Shown: piece after piece, positions 9,095 to 18,538 of the stretch
Layout: every line of letters starts with the position of its first letter
Position numbering within the stretch: the first letter of the stretch is position 1
Source: Megamonas sp. UBA1796
Lineage (GTDB): Bacteria; Bacillota; Negativicutes; Selenomonadales; Selenomonadaceae
Direction of reading: 5' to 3'
DNA: 64,000 bases
Assembly (NCBI GenBank): GCA_002319795.1
Contig: DCFU01000027.1
Span: 62,001-126,000 of the forward strand
Made by a program: the position numbers and the translations under genes
Notes under the pieces: model-generated
What the model saw: the letters and a program-made list of their open reading frames with translations, nothing else
Databases searched by the model: none
Told to the model about the DNA's origin: nothing

Positions 9095-10816
9095 TTATAA
9101 GTTCTCTACAACCAACGGTACAATACACTGCCTCTTTACATCAACGATACCTTTATCTGTAACCTTAAAGGCCGGGCTCACAGGCAGCCCCAGCGTACTT
9201 AATGACATAATGACATTCGCATGCCTGTATCCCAGATCACGCAGGACCTGCTGCACCTCCCCCATTTTACGGGCCAAAACTTCTATCGGCTCATCCGATA
9301 AAATACCGGCAATCGGCAACGGCACAAAGGCAAGAACCTTCTCCGCAAGTACGGCTGCATATCCCCCTTGCGCATCAATTACAGTATTGGCCGCAGTCAC
9401 CATATCTTTCTTATTTTGTCCGAACACAATCAGATTATGGTGATCATGCGCATATGTTGTAGCAGCAGCACCTTTTTTCAAAATCACACCATCTACAAGA
9501 GCATATCCGCAGCCACCATTTTTGCCATACCGTTCCACAACAGCAGCAAGCGCATATGGGCTGCTCTCCCAAAGAATCTCATGATCCTTCACTGGCAATA
9601 TTGCAAATTTTTCCTGTACAAAGGTTGTATCCTCATTCACACAAAGCACCCTGCAGTTAACAATGCCTTCTTCCTTTTCAGTATAAAGGCAAAAATTCTC
9701 TGGCTGCATTGTTTTTAAGTGTACACTATGGTAAAAATGCGCAGGAAATGACACTGCCTTCTCTTCCGTCTCAACCACTGCTGCAGCGTTATATACCTCA
9801 CGTCCCGCCCTGAAAGTATATTCTACCTTGAAGCTTACCGGATCATCCAATACAACAAAATCCGCAATTTTACCCGGAGCTATGCTGCCTTTATCCCTGA
9901 GCCCCATACGGCGGGCCGGCGTAAAGGTGGCTGCATAAATGGCCTGCTCCGGCGTAAGCCCGAGCTGCATTGCCTTCTTTACAAGATAATTCAAATGTCC
10001 ACGCTGTACGAGTACATCCGGCATAGTATCATCTGTCACGATGGCAAAATGCTCAAAAAGATCATTCTTCACCAGATATTCAATAATTTCCGGCCGCAGC
10101 GTCTTATCCTGCAATTCAATGAACATTCCGCCTGCTATCCGCTGCTGCAGCCGTTCTACCGTTTGTTCCGTATGGTCAGAATCCACACCTGCATACAAAA
10201 TACGTGCCAGCTCATAGCCGGTAAAGGCCGGACAGTGTCCTTCAATCGGAAATTCCGGATGGGACGCATGCACCTGATGAATCAGCTGATTGCTTTTGGA
10301 ATCCGGATTGCCTATGACCTCACGGCAGTTCATGACCTCTCCAAGACAAACAACTTGTTCCATAGCAAGCATTTTAGATACATCCTCACGATTGATGTCC
10401 GCGCCTGTGGTTTCTAATGCAGCATTCGTAGATGGAACGGAACTGGGAATCGCCAGGCGAACATCAACCGGGCAGCCTTCTGCTGCTTCCATGAGCGCTT
10501 TGATGCCCTCAAAACCAAATACATTGGCTATTTCATGCGGCTCAGCAATAATGGTCGTCACACCATCCCGGATGATTTCCCTGGTAAAAGCAAAGGGGGC
10601 CGCCATCGAGCTTTCTATATGCATATGGCAGTCAATGAGACCGGGGATAATATATTTTCCCTGAATATCAAGTACCCGATCAGGCACAAGCTCCGGTATA
10701 TTTTCAGTTCCTATATACAGAAACCGGCCATCTTTTATCGCGACATTCCCTGCTATAAACTGCCGGAAATACGCATTATACACCTGTGCATTTTGCAATA
10801 ATAAATCTATTTTCAT
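9095..10816 (-). CDS. ade: Adenine deaminase
   Basis: A 573-residue cytoplasmic amidohydrolase that converts adenine to hypoxanthine and ammonia. Family motifs are the metal-binding DCHMHIESS (about residue 62-70), EPHEIANVFG, EGHCPAFTG and VTDDTMPDVLVQRG; the C-terminal third carries the family-typical adenine-deaminase domain. Length matches Bacillus and E. coli enzymes. Its start overlaps the stop of the upstream purine permease by 4 nt (ATGA-type junction), so the two form an operon for purine-base uptake and deamination. The product can enter salvage or, by inference, feed the purine catabolic locus at 30-45 kb. Confidence 0.95.
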   Translation of the reverse strand: MKIDLLLQNAQVYNAYFRQFIAGNVAIKDGRFLYIGTENIPELVPDRVLDIQGKYIIPGLIDCHMHIESSMAAPFAFTREIIRDGVTTIIAEPHEIANVFGFEGIKALMEAAEGCPVDVRLAIPSSVPSTNAALETTGADINREDVSKMLAMEQVVCLGEVMNCREVIGNPDSKSNQLIHQVHASHPEFPIEGHCPAFTGYELARILYAGVDSDHTEQTVERLQQRIAGGMFIELQDKTLRPEIIEYLVKNDLFEHFAIVTDDTMPDVLVQRGHLNYLVKKAMQLGLTPEQAIYAATFTPARRMGLRDKGSIAPGKIADFVVLDDPVSFKVEYTFRAGREVYNAAAVVETEEKAVSFPAHFYHSVHLKTMQPENFCLYTEKEEGIVNCRVLCVNEDTTFVQEKFAILPVKDHEILWESSPYALAAVVERYGKNGGCGYALVDGVILKKGAAATTYAHDHHNLIVFGQNKKDMVTAANTVIDAQGGYAAVLAEKVLAFVPLPIAGILSDEPIEVLARKMGEVQQVLRDLGYRHANVIMSLSTLGLPVSPAFKVTDKGIVDVKRQCIVPLVVENL

Positions 10817-12141
10817 TTTACACCTGCCATTGCATAAAAATAGTACATCAACAACAACGCCAACAGATAATGGCCTATTCCCATTTCCTTATACCGGCCG
10901 GCCGCAAGCTTCAGGATAACAAAGGCAAGAAACGCTACGGCAATCCCATTGGCGATATTGAAAGTGAAGGCCGTGAACGCGATACAAAGGAAAGCCGGTA
11001 TATATTCAGCAATATCTGTATAATCGAGCCGGCGCATTCCTGACAACATGCTGATTCCCACATAAACCAGAATAGGTGCCGTAGCAGCTGCGGGAATCAT
11101 AAGTGCCAATGGCGTCACAGCCAAAATAAGCAAAAAGGCTACCGCAGAAGTAATCGCGGTCAGGCCTGTCCTGCCACCCGCTTCGACACCCGCTCCGGAT
11201 TCAAGATATGTAATAAGTACCGGAATCGTCAAAAACGACCCCAGGGTTGCCGCCAGCGAATCAACCCAGAACACCTTGTTGATCTCGGGCAAATCCCCAT
11301 TTTTGTCAAGAAAACCTGCCTTGCCTCCTACCCCAAGTGCAGTGCCAAAGCTGGAAAAAAAATCCGGCAAAAAAAACGCAAACAAAAAGGGCAAATATCT
11401 TATATCCAATGCACCCATAAAATCAAAATTAAAAAACACATCCCCGATACCAGCCGGCATCATAAAAATTGTTGCGGGAATCTTAGTGATTCCCCACGGA
11501 ATTCCGATCATGGTTGTAAGAATAATGCTATACAGCGCTGCCCCACGAATTTTACGCGCCTGAAATACCAGCAAAATAACGAAACCGATTGCTGCCAGAA
11601 TCACAATCGGCTGCGAAATATCACCAAAAGACAAAGCGGTCTTTTCGGCATTGGCTGCAATAATCTTCGCATTTCTAAGCCCGATTACAGCGAGAAACAT
11701 GCCGACTCCCGCGCTGATGGAAATCTTGATTCCCTTAGGAATCACCACCACAATAGCCTCACGTATCCCCAGCAAAGTTATTATGATGAACAAACAGCCG
11801 CTGAGAAAAACAATACCACTAGCAATCCCCACAGGTACATGCTGCAGCTGCACCAGGGTAATAGAAAAAATCGCCACACTGCCCATGCCTGGTGCTAAAA
11901 CAAAAGGCCGGTTTGTATAAAGACCCATTGCCAGCGTTGTCAGAAAAATCATAAGTACCATGGCCGTAAGCATCTGTCCCGCTGGCAAGCCGGCTTCTCC
12001 CATCATTTTTGGCACAACAGCCAACACATAGGCCATGGTAGTAAACGTAGTAAGTCCTGCAACGATTTCTGTTGGAATATCTGTCCCAAGCTCACGCAGC
12101 CTGAACTGTTTTTCCAAGGACTGTTGAAATAATATACGCAT
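10813..12141 (-). CDS. NCS2-type purine-base permease (guanine/hypoxanthine/adenine, AzgA/PbuG family)
   Basis: A 442-residue inner-membrane transporter with about 12-14 hydrophobic helices and AzgA-group signatures: TTFTTMAYVLAVVP near the N-terminus, TNRPFVLAPGMG in the first re-entrant region and FLPDFFSSFGTALGVGGKAG in the middle. The family takes up purine bases with protons. It is followed directly by adenine deaminase. A strong promoter (12186-12214) and AGGAGAGGG ribosome site lie upstream. No purine riboswitch could be recognised in the short leader. The substrate may be adenine given the partner gene. Confidence 0.92.
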   Translation of the reverse strand: MRILFQQSLEKQFRLRELGTDIPTEIVAGLTTFTTMAYVLAVVPKMMGEAGLPAGQMLTAMVLMIFLTTLAMGLYTNRPFVLAPGMGSVAIFSITLVQLQHVPVGIASGIVFLSGCLFIIITLLGIREAIVVVIPKGIKISISAGVGMFLAVIGLRNAKIIAANAEKTALSFGDISQPIVILAAIGFVILLVFQARKIRGAALYSIILTTMIGIPWGITKIPATIFMMPAGIGDVFFNFDFMGALDIRYLPFLFAFFLPDFFSSFGTALGVGGKAGFLDKNGDLPEINKVFWVDSLAATLGSFLTIPVLITYLESGAGVEAGGRTGLTAITSAVAFLLILAVTPLALMIPAAATAPILVYVGISMLSGMRRLDYTDIAEYIPAFLCIAFTAFTFNIANGIAVAFLAFVILKLAAGRYKEMGIGHYLLALLLMYYFYAMAGVK

Positions 12142-12185
12142 TCTGTCCCTCTCCTAAAAACCTTAAAAATTATGGAAACTCTTTC

Positions 12186-12214
12186 ATTATATTCCGAAAG
12201 CCACTGTTTGTGAA
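12186..12214 (-). promoter_or_regulatory. Promoter of the purine permease-ade operon
   Basis: Minus-strand TTCACA (12209-12214), 17-nt spacer, TATAAT (12186-12191), about 45 nt upstream of the permease start and downstream of the terminator at 12240-12270. The consensus -10 and ideal spacing make it convincing. Confidence 0.7.
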
Positions 12215-12239
12215 GAAAATAAAAAAAATTACCTAAAAA

Positions 12240-12270
12240 GACCGGAAACACAAAACTCATGTTTCCGGTC
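12240..12270 (-). terminator. Intrinsic terminator downstream of the chemoreceptor gene
   Basis: Perfect 11-bp stem (GACCGGAAACA/TGTTTCCGGTC), 9-nt loop, followed on the minus strand by TTTTT and further T-rich sequence. It lies 130 nt after the chemoreceptor stop; the stretch 12271-12399 holds no recognisable gene or site. Confidence 0.8.
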
Positions 12271-12399
12271 TATATCATACCAAACCTTATATTGCCTGAA
12301 ATTCTATTTTTCATCCCAAACGCGATATGCACCGCCAGATGTATCGATACTACAGGCCTAATGATAACAATCTGATGCATTGGCAGACCTGCCCTGCTG

Positions 12400-14403
12400 T
12401 CAAACCTTAAAGTTTTCCACCTCGGACTTCAATTTTACAGCCAGCTCAGCCAAACTGCGTGTTGCAGAAGCAACCTCCTGCATGGCTGCCGACTGCTCTT
12501 CCGTAGATGCAGATACTGTCTGTGCTTCTTGTGAATTCTTCATGCTGACATCCGTAATCGACCCAATGAGGCTTTGCATATTCTGGCTTTTTTTAGCCAT
12601 ATTTTGAATATTCTCCGATACATCACGGATACCATTCGCCAGCGACTGGATGGCACTAAGGATCGACTCAAATACTGCATCTGCTTCCTTTACAGACTCC
12701 ATCCCCTGCTTTACATTCTCCTTGCCTTCCTGGCCAGCAAGAACAGCTTTTTCCATATCCGCCTGGATTTTCACCACCAAGGCAGCAATCTGTTGGGAAG
12801 AGTTTCCCGATTCCTCGGCGAGTTTCCTGACCTCTTCAGCTACGACGGCAAATCCATGTCCATACTCCCCAGCCCGTGCCGCTTCAATCGCAGCATTAAG
12901 CGCCAGTAAATTTGTCTGACCCGCGATATTGGAAATAATTCCAATAATATTATTGATTTCTTCTGAGCTGTCCTTCAGCTCAGAAATAGAATCCTCTACC
13001 GTAGAAGTTCCTGTACTGATTTTTTTCATATTCTCAACGATGCTGCTGACCGAATGTTTACCCGCAGTAACACGTTCAACCGTCTGATTCGTAACCGCAG
13101 TAATGGAATTGGCTTGCTGCGCAATCTGCTCCGCATTTCCCGTGATACTCTTTACCATTTCATCGGCGCTTTCCGCCGCCTGTGACTGCCTGGCAATTCC
13201 ACCTGCGATCTCCGTGATGGATACTGCAATCTGATTTGATGCCTCAGCCGTTTGCTGTGAAGCTGCCGTAAGTTCTTCGCTCGATGCTGCTACATGCTCA
13301 GAATGAAGCTGTATATTATGGAGCAATCCGCACATTGTCTTACGCATTTGAGCAAACCCAGCTGCCATCTGTCCAAGCTCATCACAGGAATCAAGCCGGA
13401 CACTCTCCTGCCGCAAATCCCCCTGGTTAATCCGGGCACATTCATCACGAATCTGCCCAATAGGCGCAGACATGCGCCGGGAAAACCAAATAATGACAAC
13501 AACTGCCAGCGCAATCGTAAGTAATGAAATTATCATCATCATTTTTAAAAGTGAAGCAGAAGCTGCATCAATTTCCGCTACAGGCACAGTCGTGACCGAA
13601 GCCCAGACACGCCCAGGCAATTGGACGGGTGTAATCACTGCCTTACAATCCTGTCCTGAAACGTCCCTGTAATATACCGATGTCTGTTCTTTGGTATCAA
13701 CTGCCTGGGAAAAGGCATCGGTTAAATTTTTATCTATTGTAACAGCAGCGTCATTTTCAAGTATATTCATCTTGCCCACATATTCCGGATTCTTTTTATC
13801 GGCAAGAACGAGGCCATCTTCATTTAAAATAAATACATAACCGGTATCCATATATTTGAACTGGCCAGCCATATCTGAAAGTGACTCAAGGCTTACCAAG
13901 CCATAGACAAATCCCTCAAAGACATCATTTTCAATAATCGGGCAAACCAATGCCACACTGAGGACACCGGTCTTTGACGCAAATGGACTGGATACGCAGG
14001 GCTTCTTGGTCTCTCTTACCTGTCTGATATAATCCTTGAAACTGTAATCCATCGCCTCGCCAGCATTATTTAGAGCCTGTCCATTAACATCAGCATACAG
14101 CAATACAGTAAAACCATGCAGGCGTTTTTTGGCATCGGCCAATGTTTTGACCTTTTCAGCCTCATCTACATGAACAATACCTGGATTATGCGTCAATTCA
14201 TCAAGATGTATCATCTTTTCCTGGATATCTTCATTGACTCCCAAGGACACCTGTGTACCAATTCCCTTGGCAATTTCATTAGAATCCTCTGACAGGGAAC
14301 GGTTCGACATATAATAACTGATTGCCGAAAAAGCAATGAAGCTCAATAAGAATAATGGCAGTAATACGACCAAAAATTTCGTACGAATATGATGAAACTG
14401 CAT
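12400..14403 (-). CDS. Methyl-accepting chemotaxis protein with extracytoplasmic Cache sensor
   Basis: About 667 residues: N-terminal transmembrane helix (about 12-33), a periplasmic double-Cache-type sensor domain (about 40-275), a second helix (about 283-303), HAMP, then the MCP signalling domain. The conserved hairpin tip is clear in NLLALNAAIEAARAGE, followed by FAVVAEEVRKLAE. Such proteins sense small molecules, often amino or carboxylic acids, and control CheA. The ATG at 14401-14403 is chosen because GGGAGG lies about 7 nt upstream and the hydrophobic anchor then starts at once. It is monocistronic and ends at a strong terminator. No CheA/CheW genes lie in the window. Confidence 0.92.
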   Translation of the reverse strand: MQFHHIRTKFLVVLLPLFLLSFIAFSAISYYMSNRSLSEDSNEIAKGIGTQVSLGVNEDIQEKMIHLDELTHNPGIVHVDEAEKVKTLADAKKRLHGFTVLLYADVNGQALNNAGEAMDYSFKDYIRQVRETKKPCVSSPFASKTGVLSVALVCPIIENDVFEGFVYGLVSLESLSDMAGQFKYMDTGYVFILNEDGLVLADKKNPEYVGKMNILENDAAVTIDKNLTDAFSQAVDTKEQTSVYYRDVSGQDCKAVITPVQLPGRVWASVTTVPVAEIDAASASLLKMMMIISLLTIALAVVVIIWFSRRMSAPIGQIRDECARINQGDLRQESVRLDSCDELGQMAAGFAQMRKTMCGLLHNIQLHSEHVAASSEELTAASQQTAEASNQIAVSITEIAGGIARQSQAAESADEMVKSITGNAEQIAQQANSITAVTNQTVERVTAGKHSVSSIVENMKKISTGTSTVEDSISELKDSSEEINNIIGIISNIAGQTNLLALNAAIEAARAGEYGHGFAVVAEEVRKLAEESGNSSQQIAALVVKIQADMEKAVLAGQEGKENVKQGMESVKEADAVFESILSAIQSLANGIRDVSENIQNMAKKSQNMQSLIGSITDVSMKNSQEAQTVSASTEEQSAAMQEVASATRSLAELAVKLKSEVENFKV

Positions 14404-14590
14404 ATTTATTTCCTCCCTTTGTCTCCCATAAAGCATCTCATCTGTGGCATATTGGATCCGGCATGATTCCACAACCTGAAATATCCACTACCCACATAGC
14501 ATAATATTCTTTGAAATTTTCAGTACCCGGTTTTCTGCAGTATCTTGACCACAGAACTCACTTCCCCTATATACAATCCTTTATAATTTT

Positions 14591-15958
14591 CTACTTCTCT
14601 GCATAGTCTTTAATAATTTTTAGTTTTGGCAGTACTTTCCTGTCAATCAAATACCACACGACAATAAAGCTTATAAACAATATTGGCAGCGTAATCCAGA
14701 GATTCCCAATGAAGGCTTCATAAATACAGAATGTAATCGGCATAGTCGTTCCGGTAAATGAGCTTATCATCATGCCGCTCGGGATTGAATCACTCAGCCC
14801 AACCATCTGGGCGGTATGCGTAACCATCGCTGCGGTCCATGTACCACAATAAAAATAAGGAATAAACGAAAAAGTACAGAAAAGAATGCTGCGGAATATA
14901 TTGCCTCCTGTAACAGCCACGCACATAGCGACTTTATATGGCAATGCGCCTAAGTCTGCAAACGGCAGGAAATTGTTTCCGGGCAGTATTACGGCCATAA
15001 AGATAAGTACAGGTACCATAAGCAAAGCCGTCGTAATAACTGCTGGGTCACCAAAAAGCACGGCCGGATCCAACCCAATAAAAATATTTCTTCCTTTGAG
15101 TTTTGCACTTGTCACTTCCTTGGCCCGAGCAGAAATTGGCTTCAGGCCCTCAACAAAAAGCCCTGTCATTTTTGGCAGCAGCAGCATCGCCGCAGCCATA
15201 TTGATGCCTAAGCCAAGAGACTTATAAAAGTCATAACTGGCACAAAGGCCTATACCCATGCCAAGAATCAGCCCAATAACCAATGGCTGGCCAAATGGCC
15301 CCATATATTTACGCAAAGTAGCCATATTGAGATCAATATCACGCACACCCGGAATCTTATCAAATAATAGATTCAGCGGCATAACGATTGGCAGATTCAT
15401 CAGTGCATGCAGCGCCGGAATCGTAACCCCCGGAATCTTATAATAATTACTCACAAGCGGTGCCGCCCAATCCGACATCTTGAACATGACCAGTGCCGTA
15501 CAAGCTGCCGCAGCTACTGCAATTATTACATCACCCGTAGCGAAATAAACAAATGCGCCCATAGAAAGTCCATGGTGATAATTCCATATATCTACACTCA
15601 GGGTATTCGTCTTGTTCAATACAAGAAGCAAAATATTCAATCCCATAATCACCAGCACGATAATGGGTACGATAGGTGAGCTCCAGCCAATTGCCGCCAC
15701 AGTCCCGAAGCCCATATCAATTACATTCAGCTGCACGCCCATATGCGTAACCATAGCTTTTGTCGCCGGTCCAAGATTCTTTGCCATGAATTCAATAATC
15801 ACTTTCAAACCTATAAAGGCGGCACCAACCGTCAATGCACTATTCAGGGCCTTGCCAAAAGGCACTTTAAAAACAACCGCTATCAACAGAATTATCAAGG
15901 GTAATAAAATGGTTGGTCCAGCCTGAATAATCCCTTTAAAAATAGAAAAACCGTCCAT
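14591..15958 (-). CDS. PTS galactitol-type enzyme IIC, orphan
   Basis: About 455 residues, almost entirely hydrophobic with many transmembrane helices, resembling galactitol-family (GatC) IIC components: GPTILLPLIILLIAVVFKVP at the start, GWSSPIVPI, NLPIVMPLNLLFDKIPG and the C-terminal GMMISSFTGTTMPITF. This subunit would move and help phosphorylate a polyol or sugar. No IIA or IIB gene is next to it, which is unusual because all three are needed for PTS uptake. The ATG start has GAGAGG 11 nt upstream; a GTG four codons earlier is an alternative. It may use IIA/IIB encoded elsewhere or act as a permease alone. Confidence 0.85.
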   Translation of the reverse strand: MDGFSIFKGIIQAGPTILLPLIILLIAVVFKVPFGKALNSALTVGAAFIGLKVIIEFMAKNLGPATKAMVTHMGVQLNVIDMGFGTVAAIGWSSPIVPIIVLVIMGLNILLLVLNKTNTLSVDIWNYHHGLSMGAFVYFATGDVIIAVAAAACTALVMFKMSDWAAPLVSNYYKIPGVTIPALHALMNLPIVMPLNLLFDKIPGVRDIDLNMATLRKYMGPFGQPLVIGLILGMGIGLCASYDFYKSLGLGINMAAAMLLLPKMTGLFVEGLKPISARAKEVTSAKLKGRNIFIGLDPAVLFGDPAVITTALLMVPVLIFMAVILPGNNFLPFADLGALPYKVAMCVAVTGGNIFRSILFCTFSFIPYFYCGTWTAAMVTHTAQMVGLSDSIPSGMMISSFTGTTMPITFCIYEAFIGNLWITLPILFISFIVVWYLIDRKVLPKLKIIKDYAEK

Positions 15959-16241
15959 GTAAAACAACACCTCTCATGAAATCCAAAAATTGCCTATATG
16001 CCTCATATCAGCAAAAAGCAGCACAAAAAGTTAATGGCCTTTTCTAATAACCAATGGCATAAACACCAGACAAACTGAGGACTTCAGCAAAACGAACTAT
16101 AGTTCATTAACGCGTCAGCCCCCATAAGTTTAAGTATAATAACGAATAATTTATTTATAAAATAGAAAGAATGAATTGTTTACCATAAAAAAAACAAATA
16201 GCAGCATACTTCATTTTTTAAACCCTCTCCTCCCATAAAAA
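15959..16241. other. Intergenic region with a 12-bp palindrome
   Basis: No coding frame with a ribosome site was found. The AT-rich stretch contains a perfect palindrome GAACTATAGTTC at 16094-16105, a candidate operator for the PTS gene on the minus strand. No convincing promoter pair could be placed around it. Confidence 0.35.
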
Positions 16242-16292
16242 AACTGACCCCCAAAAGTTAGATTTATTTGGTCTAACTTTTGGGGGTCAGTT
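16242..16292 (-). terminator. Long perfect hairpin: terminator that resembles joined IS-type ends
   Basis: Arms 16242-16262 and 16272-16292 are perfect 21-nt inverted repeats (AACTGACCCCCAAAAGTTAG plus one base) with a 9-nt loop; on the minus strand a run of seven T follows. It lies 24 nt after the stop of the binding-protein gene, so it can terminate that transcript. The arm sequence also resembles terminal repeats typical of IS3/IS150-group elements, so it may be a residual insertion-element junction or MITE reused as a terminator. Confidence 0.7.
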
Positions 16293-16316
16293 CATAATAT
16301 TGAGCCGTTTGGCAGT

Positions 16317-17114
16317 TTATTTCTTAATGATATCCTTCGCAAACCATTTTTCGGAAATCTTGCTCATCGTACCATCCTGCTTCATTTCGTCCATAACCTT
16401 TTGTATCTCATCACGCAGCGCCTGGTCATCTTTGCGGAATCCTATACCAAAGGTACTGACGGGACCGACCGCTACATCGACCGCCTCAATTTTATCCGGG
16501 TGCTTGCTCATATAATAACGTCCTGTAATCTCATCTGCAACAATTGCATCAAGGCGCCCATTCTCCAGATCCATAAACGCCGAGATATAATCCGGGTATT
16601 TCTTTACTTCTTTCATACTGCTTCTGAAATCTGCATTCCCGTCGATATACTCCTCCGCAGTCCCGCCGCTCTGCGTACCAACCGTCTTGCCGGCAAGATT
16701 ATCCTGTGATTGAATGGATGATCCCTTCGCAACAAAGATAATCTGACGATTATCCATATATGGCTCACTAAAAAGCATATTTTCCTTGCGCTTATCTGTG
16801 ATATCCAACCCATTCCAAAGCACGTCAACGCGTCCGCTCTTGAGCTCTGCCTCCTTGCTGGACCAGTCAATAGCCTTGAATTCGACCTCACGGCCCAGAC
16901 GCTTAGCGGCTTCTTTGGCCAAATCGACGTCGAAGCCAACGATCTCATTCTTATCATCCTTGAAACCCATGGGCGGATAGTTATCGTCAAGCCCTACTAT
17001 GATTTTCTTTGCCGTTTCCGACGCACTGCCATTCTTTGCACTATCGCTGCCGCAGCCACCCAGTAAGGCCGCCGTCATGATAAGCATAAGACAAACTGCT
17101 ATGAATTTTTTCAC
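16317..17114 (-). CDS. Amino-acid ABC transporter substrate-binding lipoprotein (family 3)
   Basis: About 265 residues; lipoprotein signal with lipobox LLGGC, then a Ser/Gly/Ala linker and a family 3 periplasmic-binding fold (VGLDDNYPPMGFKDDKNE, GFDVDLAKEAAKRLG, GKTVGTQSGGTAEE, DAIVADEITGRYY). These bind polar amino acids and deliver them to an ABC permease. The start is taken as the GTG at 17112-17114, because GGAGAGGG lies 5-6 nt before it; the in-frame ATG upstream overlaps that site. No permease is adjacent; it may partner the ATPase-permease pair at 1.5-2.9 kb, which lacks a binding protein. Confidence 0.9.
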   Translation of the reverse strand: MKKFIAVCLMLIMTAALLGGCGSDSAKNGSASETAKKIIVGLDDNYPPMGFKDDKNEIVGFDVDLAKEAAKRLGREVEFKAIDWSSKEAELKSGRVDVLWNGLDITDKRKENMLFSEPYMDNRQIIFVAKGSSIQSQDNLAGKTVGTQSGGTAEEYIDGNADFRSSMKEVKKYPDYISAFMDLENGRLDAIVADEITGRYYMSKHPDKIEAVDVAVGPVSTFGIGFRKDDQALRDEIQKVMDEMKQDGTMSKISEKWFAKDIIKK

Positions 17115-17440
17115 TACAACCCTCTCCATTCTCTTGGTAAAATAAGACCACTTTATGATTATACTTTAGTTTGTTAAATTAGGAAACCATTAAATTGATA
17201 TCATTTTAATTGATTATATCGTTAAAAATCGTGTTTTCAACAAAAACCACGTTTTTTCACTGCTATTCATTTTTCTACACCATAAAGCACCAACAAATAC
17301 AGGACCTATTACGTATATTTTTATAGCCAGTAGGAAATTTGTTTTTTTTAGAGAATACTATATATTAATGATTGAGGTAAAATTTTTCATGATACAGAAT
17401 TCAGACTATAGACCCATTCATATTTAAGGAGGAATTTATT
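17115..17440. other. Divergent intergenic region
   Basis: This 326-nt AT-rich stretch separates the minus-strand binding-protein gene from the plus-strand phosphodiesterase gene. Apart from the putative plus-strand promoter (17339-17366) and the AAGGAGG ribosome site (17426-17432), no gene or strong structure is visible. Confidence 0.5.
17339..17366 (+). promoter_or_regulatory. Putative promoter of the HD-GYP-like gene
   Basis: TTGTTT (17339-17344), 16-nt spacer, TATATT (17361-17366), about 75 nt upstream of the GTG start. Moderate match to consensus in a very AT-rich context. Confidence 0.35.
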
Positions 17441-18505
17441 GTGAGAGCTACTTCTGTCGAAGACCTGCAGCCTGGTATGACGCTTGCCCGTACAATCATT
17501 AGTGATGATATGGTTGTTATCCTATCTGAAGGTACTTTACTTACAAAAGCACATATCACACGGCTAGGTTTCCTGACCATTCCCACAGTATACGTCAAGG
17601 ACGAATACGAACTCAGTCCCAGTTATCAAAATGTAGAGGCCATGCTCAGGCCCAGTAATGCCTTTGTAGCGGAATACAAAGAAGTCATCCACACCGCCAA
17701 AGACATTTTTGATGCAACCACCAAGGGTGGTACCGTTCCTATGGATAAGACTGCTTCTATGGTGAAAAACCCACTTCTGCCTATGGTCAGACAAAGCGGT
17801 GTCATCGACTATCTGTTTGAACTTAACCATCTTGCAAGCGATGTCTATAATCATTCACTGCGTGTATCTATTCTCGCGGGCGTTATCGCGAAATGGCTTA
17901 TGTTTCCTTTAGAAAAAACGCAGGAATTGATTTTAGCCGGTTTTCTGCATGATATCGGCAAAACAAAATTTGATACACGTCTTATAGAAAAACGCATCGA
18001 TACTTTAAAGGGGCCGGATCTGGAAGCTTATATGAAGCATACCATGGATGGCAATCATATTTTAAGCGAGAGCGGTTCATTTTCTGACGGTATAAAGCTG
18101 GCGGCTCTGCAGCACCATGAATGCATGGATGCCAGTGGCTTTCCTTTCAACTTGCCTGGAAATGATATTCATGAATATGCACGCATTATCGCACTCGCTG
18201 ACATGTACGATAACATCACCGTAGAACGTGAAGGCTTCGTTAAACAAACACCGTTCAATGCAATTGCCCGTATCTCCCAGGATATGTATACCAGATTGGA
18301 TCCGCAGATATGTGTTCCTTTCCTTACACATATCCGTGAAGCGTTTCTGGGCTCGACTGTCACACTCAGCAACGGCCTGCAGGGGACAATTGTACACTAT
18401 ATGGAAGATTTGACAACACAGCCGCTTGTCCGTGTCAGTCAGGATGTTATTATCGATCTAAATAAAAACAAAAATATTACGATTGTCGAATACAATTCAA
18501 AATGA
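17441..18505 (+). CDS. HD-GYP-like phosphodiesterase (probable cyclic-di-GMP hydrolase)
   Basis: A 354-residue cytoplasmic protein with an N-terminal DUF3391-like region (LQPGMTLARTI, about 1-60) and an HD domain (about 125-300). The metal-binding set includes His in VYNHSLRVS, the HD pair in GFLHDIGKTKFD, and HH in LQHHECMDASGFPF. The HD-GYP signature is relaxed: canonical HHExxDGxGYP reads HHECMDASGFPF, with Ala for the second Gly and Phe for Tyr. Family members degrade c-di-GMP and affect motility and biofilm. Translation starts at GTG with a perfect AAGGAGG 8 nt upstream. It is monocistronic and ends at a strong bidirectional terminator. Confidence 0.85.
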   Translation: MRATSVEDLQPGMTLARTIISDDMVVILSEGTLLTKAHITRLGFLTIPTVYVKDEYELSPSYQNVEAMLRPSNAFVAEYKEVIHTAKDIFDATTKGGTVPMDKTASMVKNPLLPMVRQSGVIDYLFELNHLASDVYNHSLRVSILAGVIAKWLMFPLEKTQELILAGFLHDIGKTKFDTRLIEKRIDTLKGPDLEAYMKHTMDGNHILSESGSFSDGIKLAALQHHECMDASGFPFNLPGNDIHEYARIIALADMYDNITVEREGFVKQTPFNAIARISQDMYTRLDPQICVPFLTHIREAFLGSTVTLSNGLQGTIVHYMEDLTTQPLVRVSQDVIIDLNKNKNITIVEYNSK

Positions 18506-18538
18506 AGACAGACCGCCGTTGCGGTTAAAATAAAAATT

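Noticed and set aside
12142..12239. Purine riboswitch ahead of the purine permease
   Set aside because: After the promoter only about 40 nt of leader remain, too short for the aptamer, and no matching core was seen.
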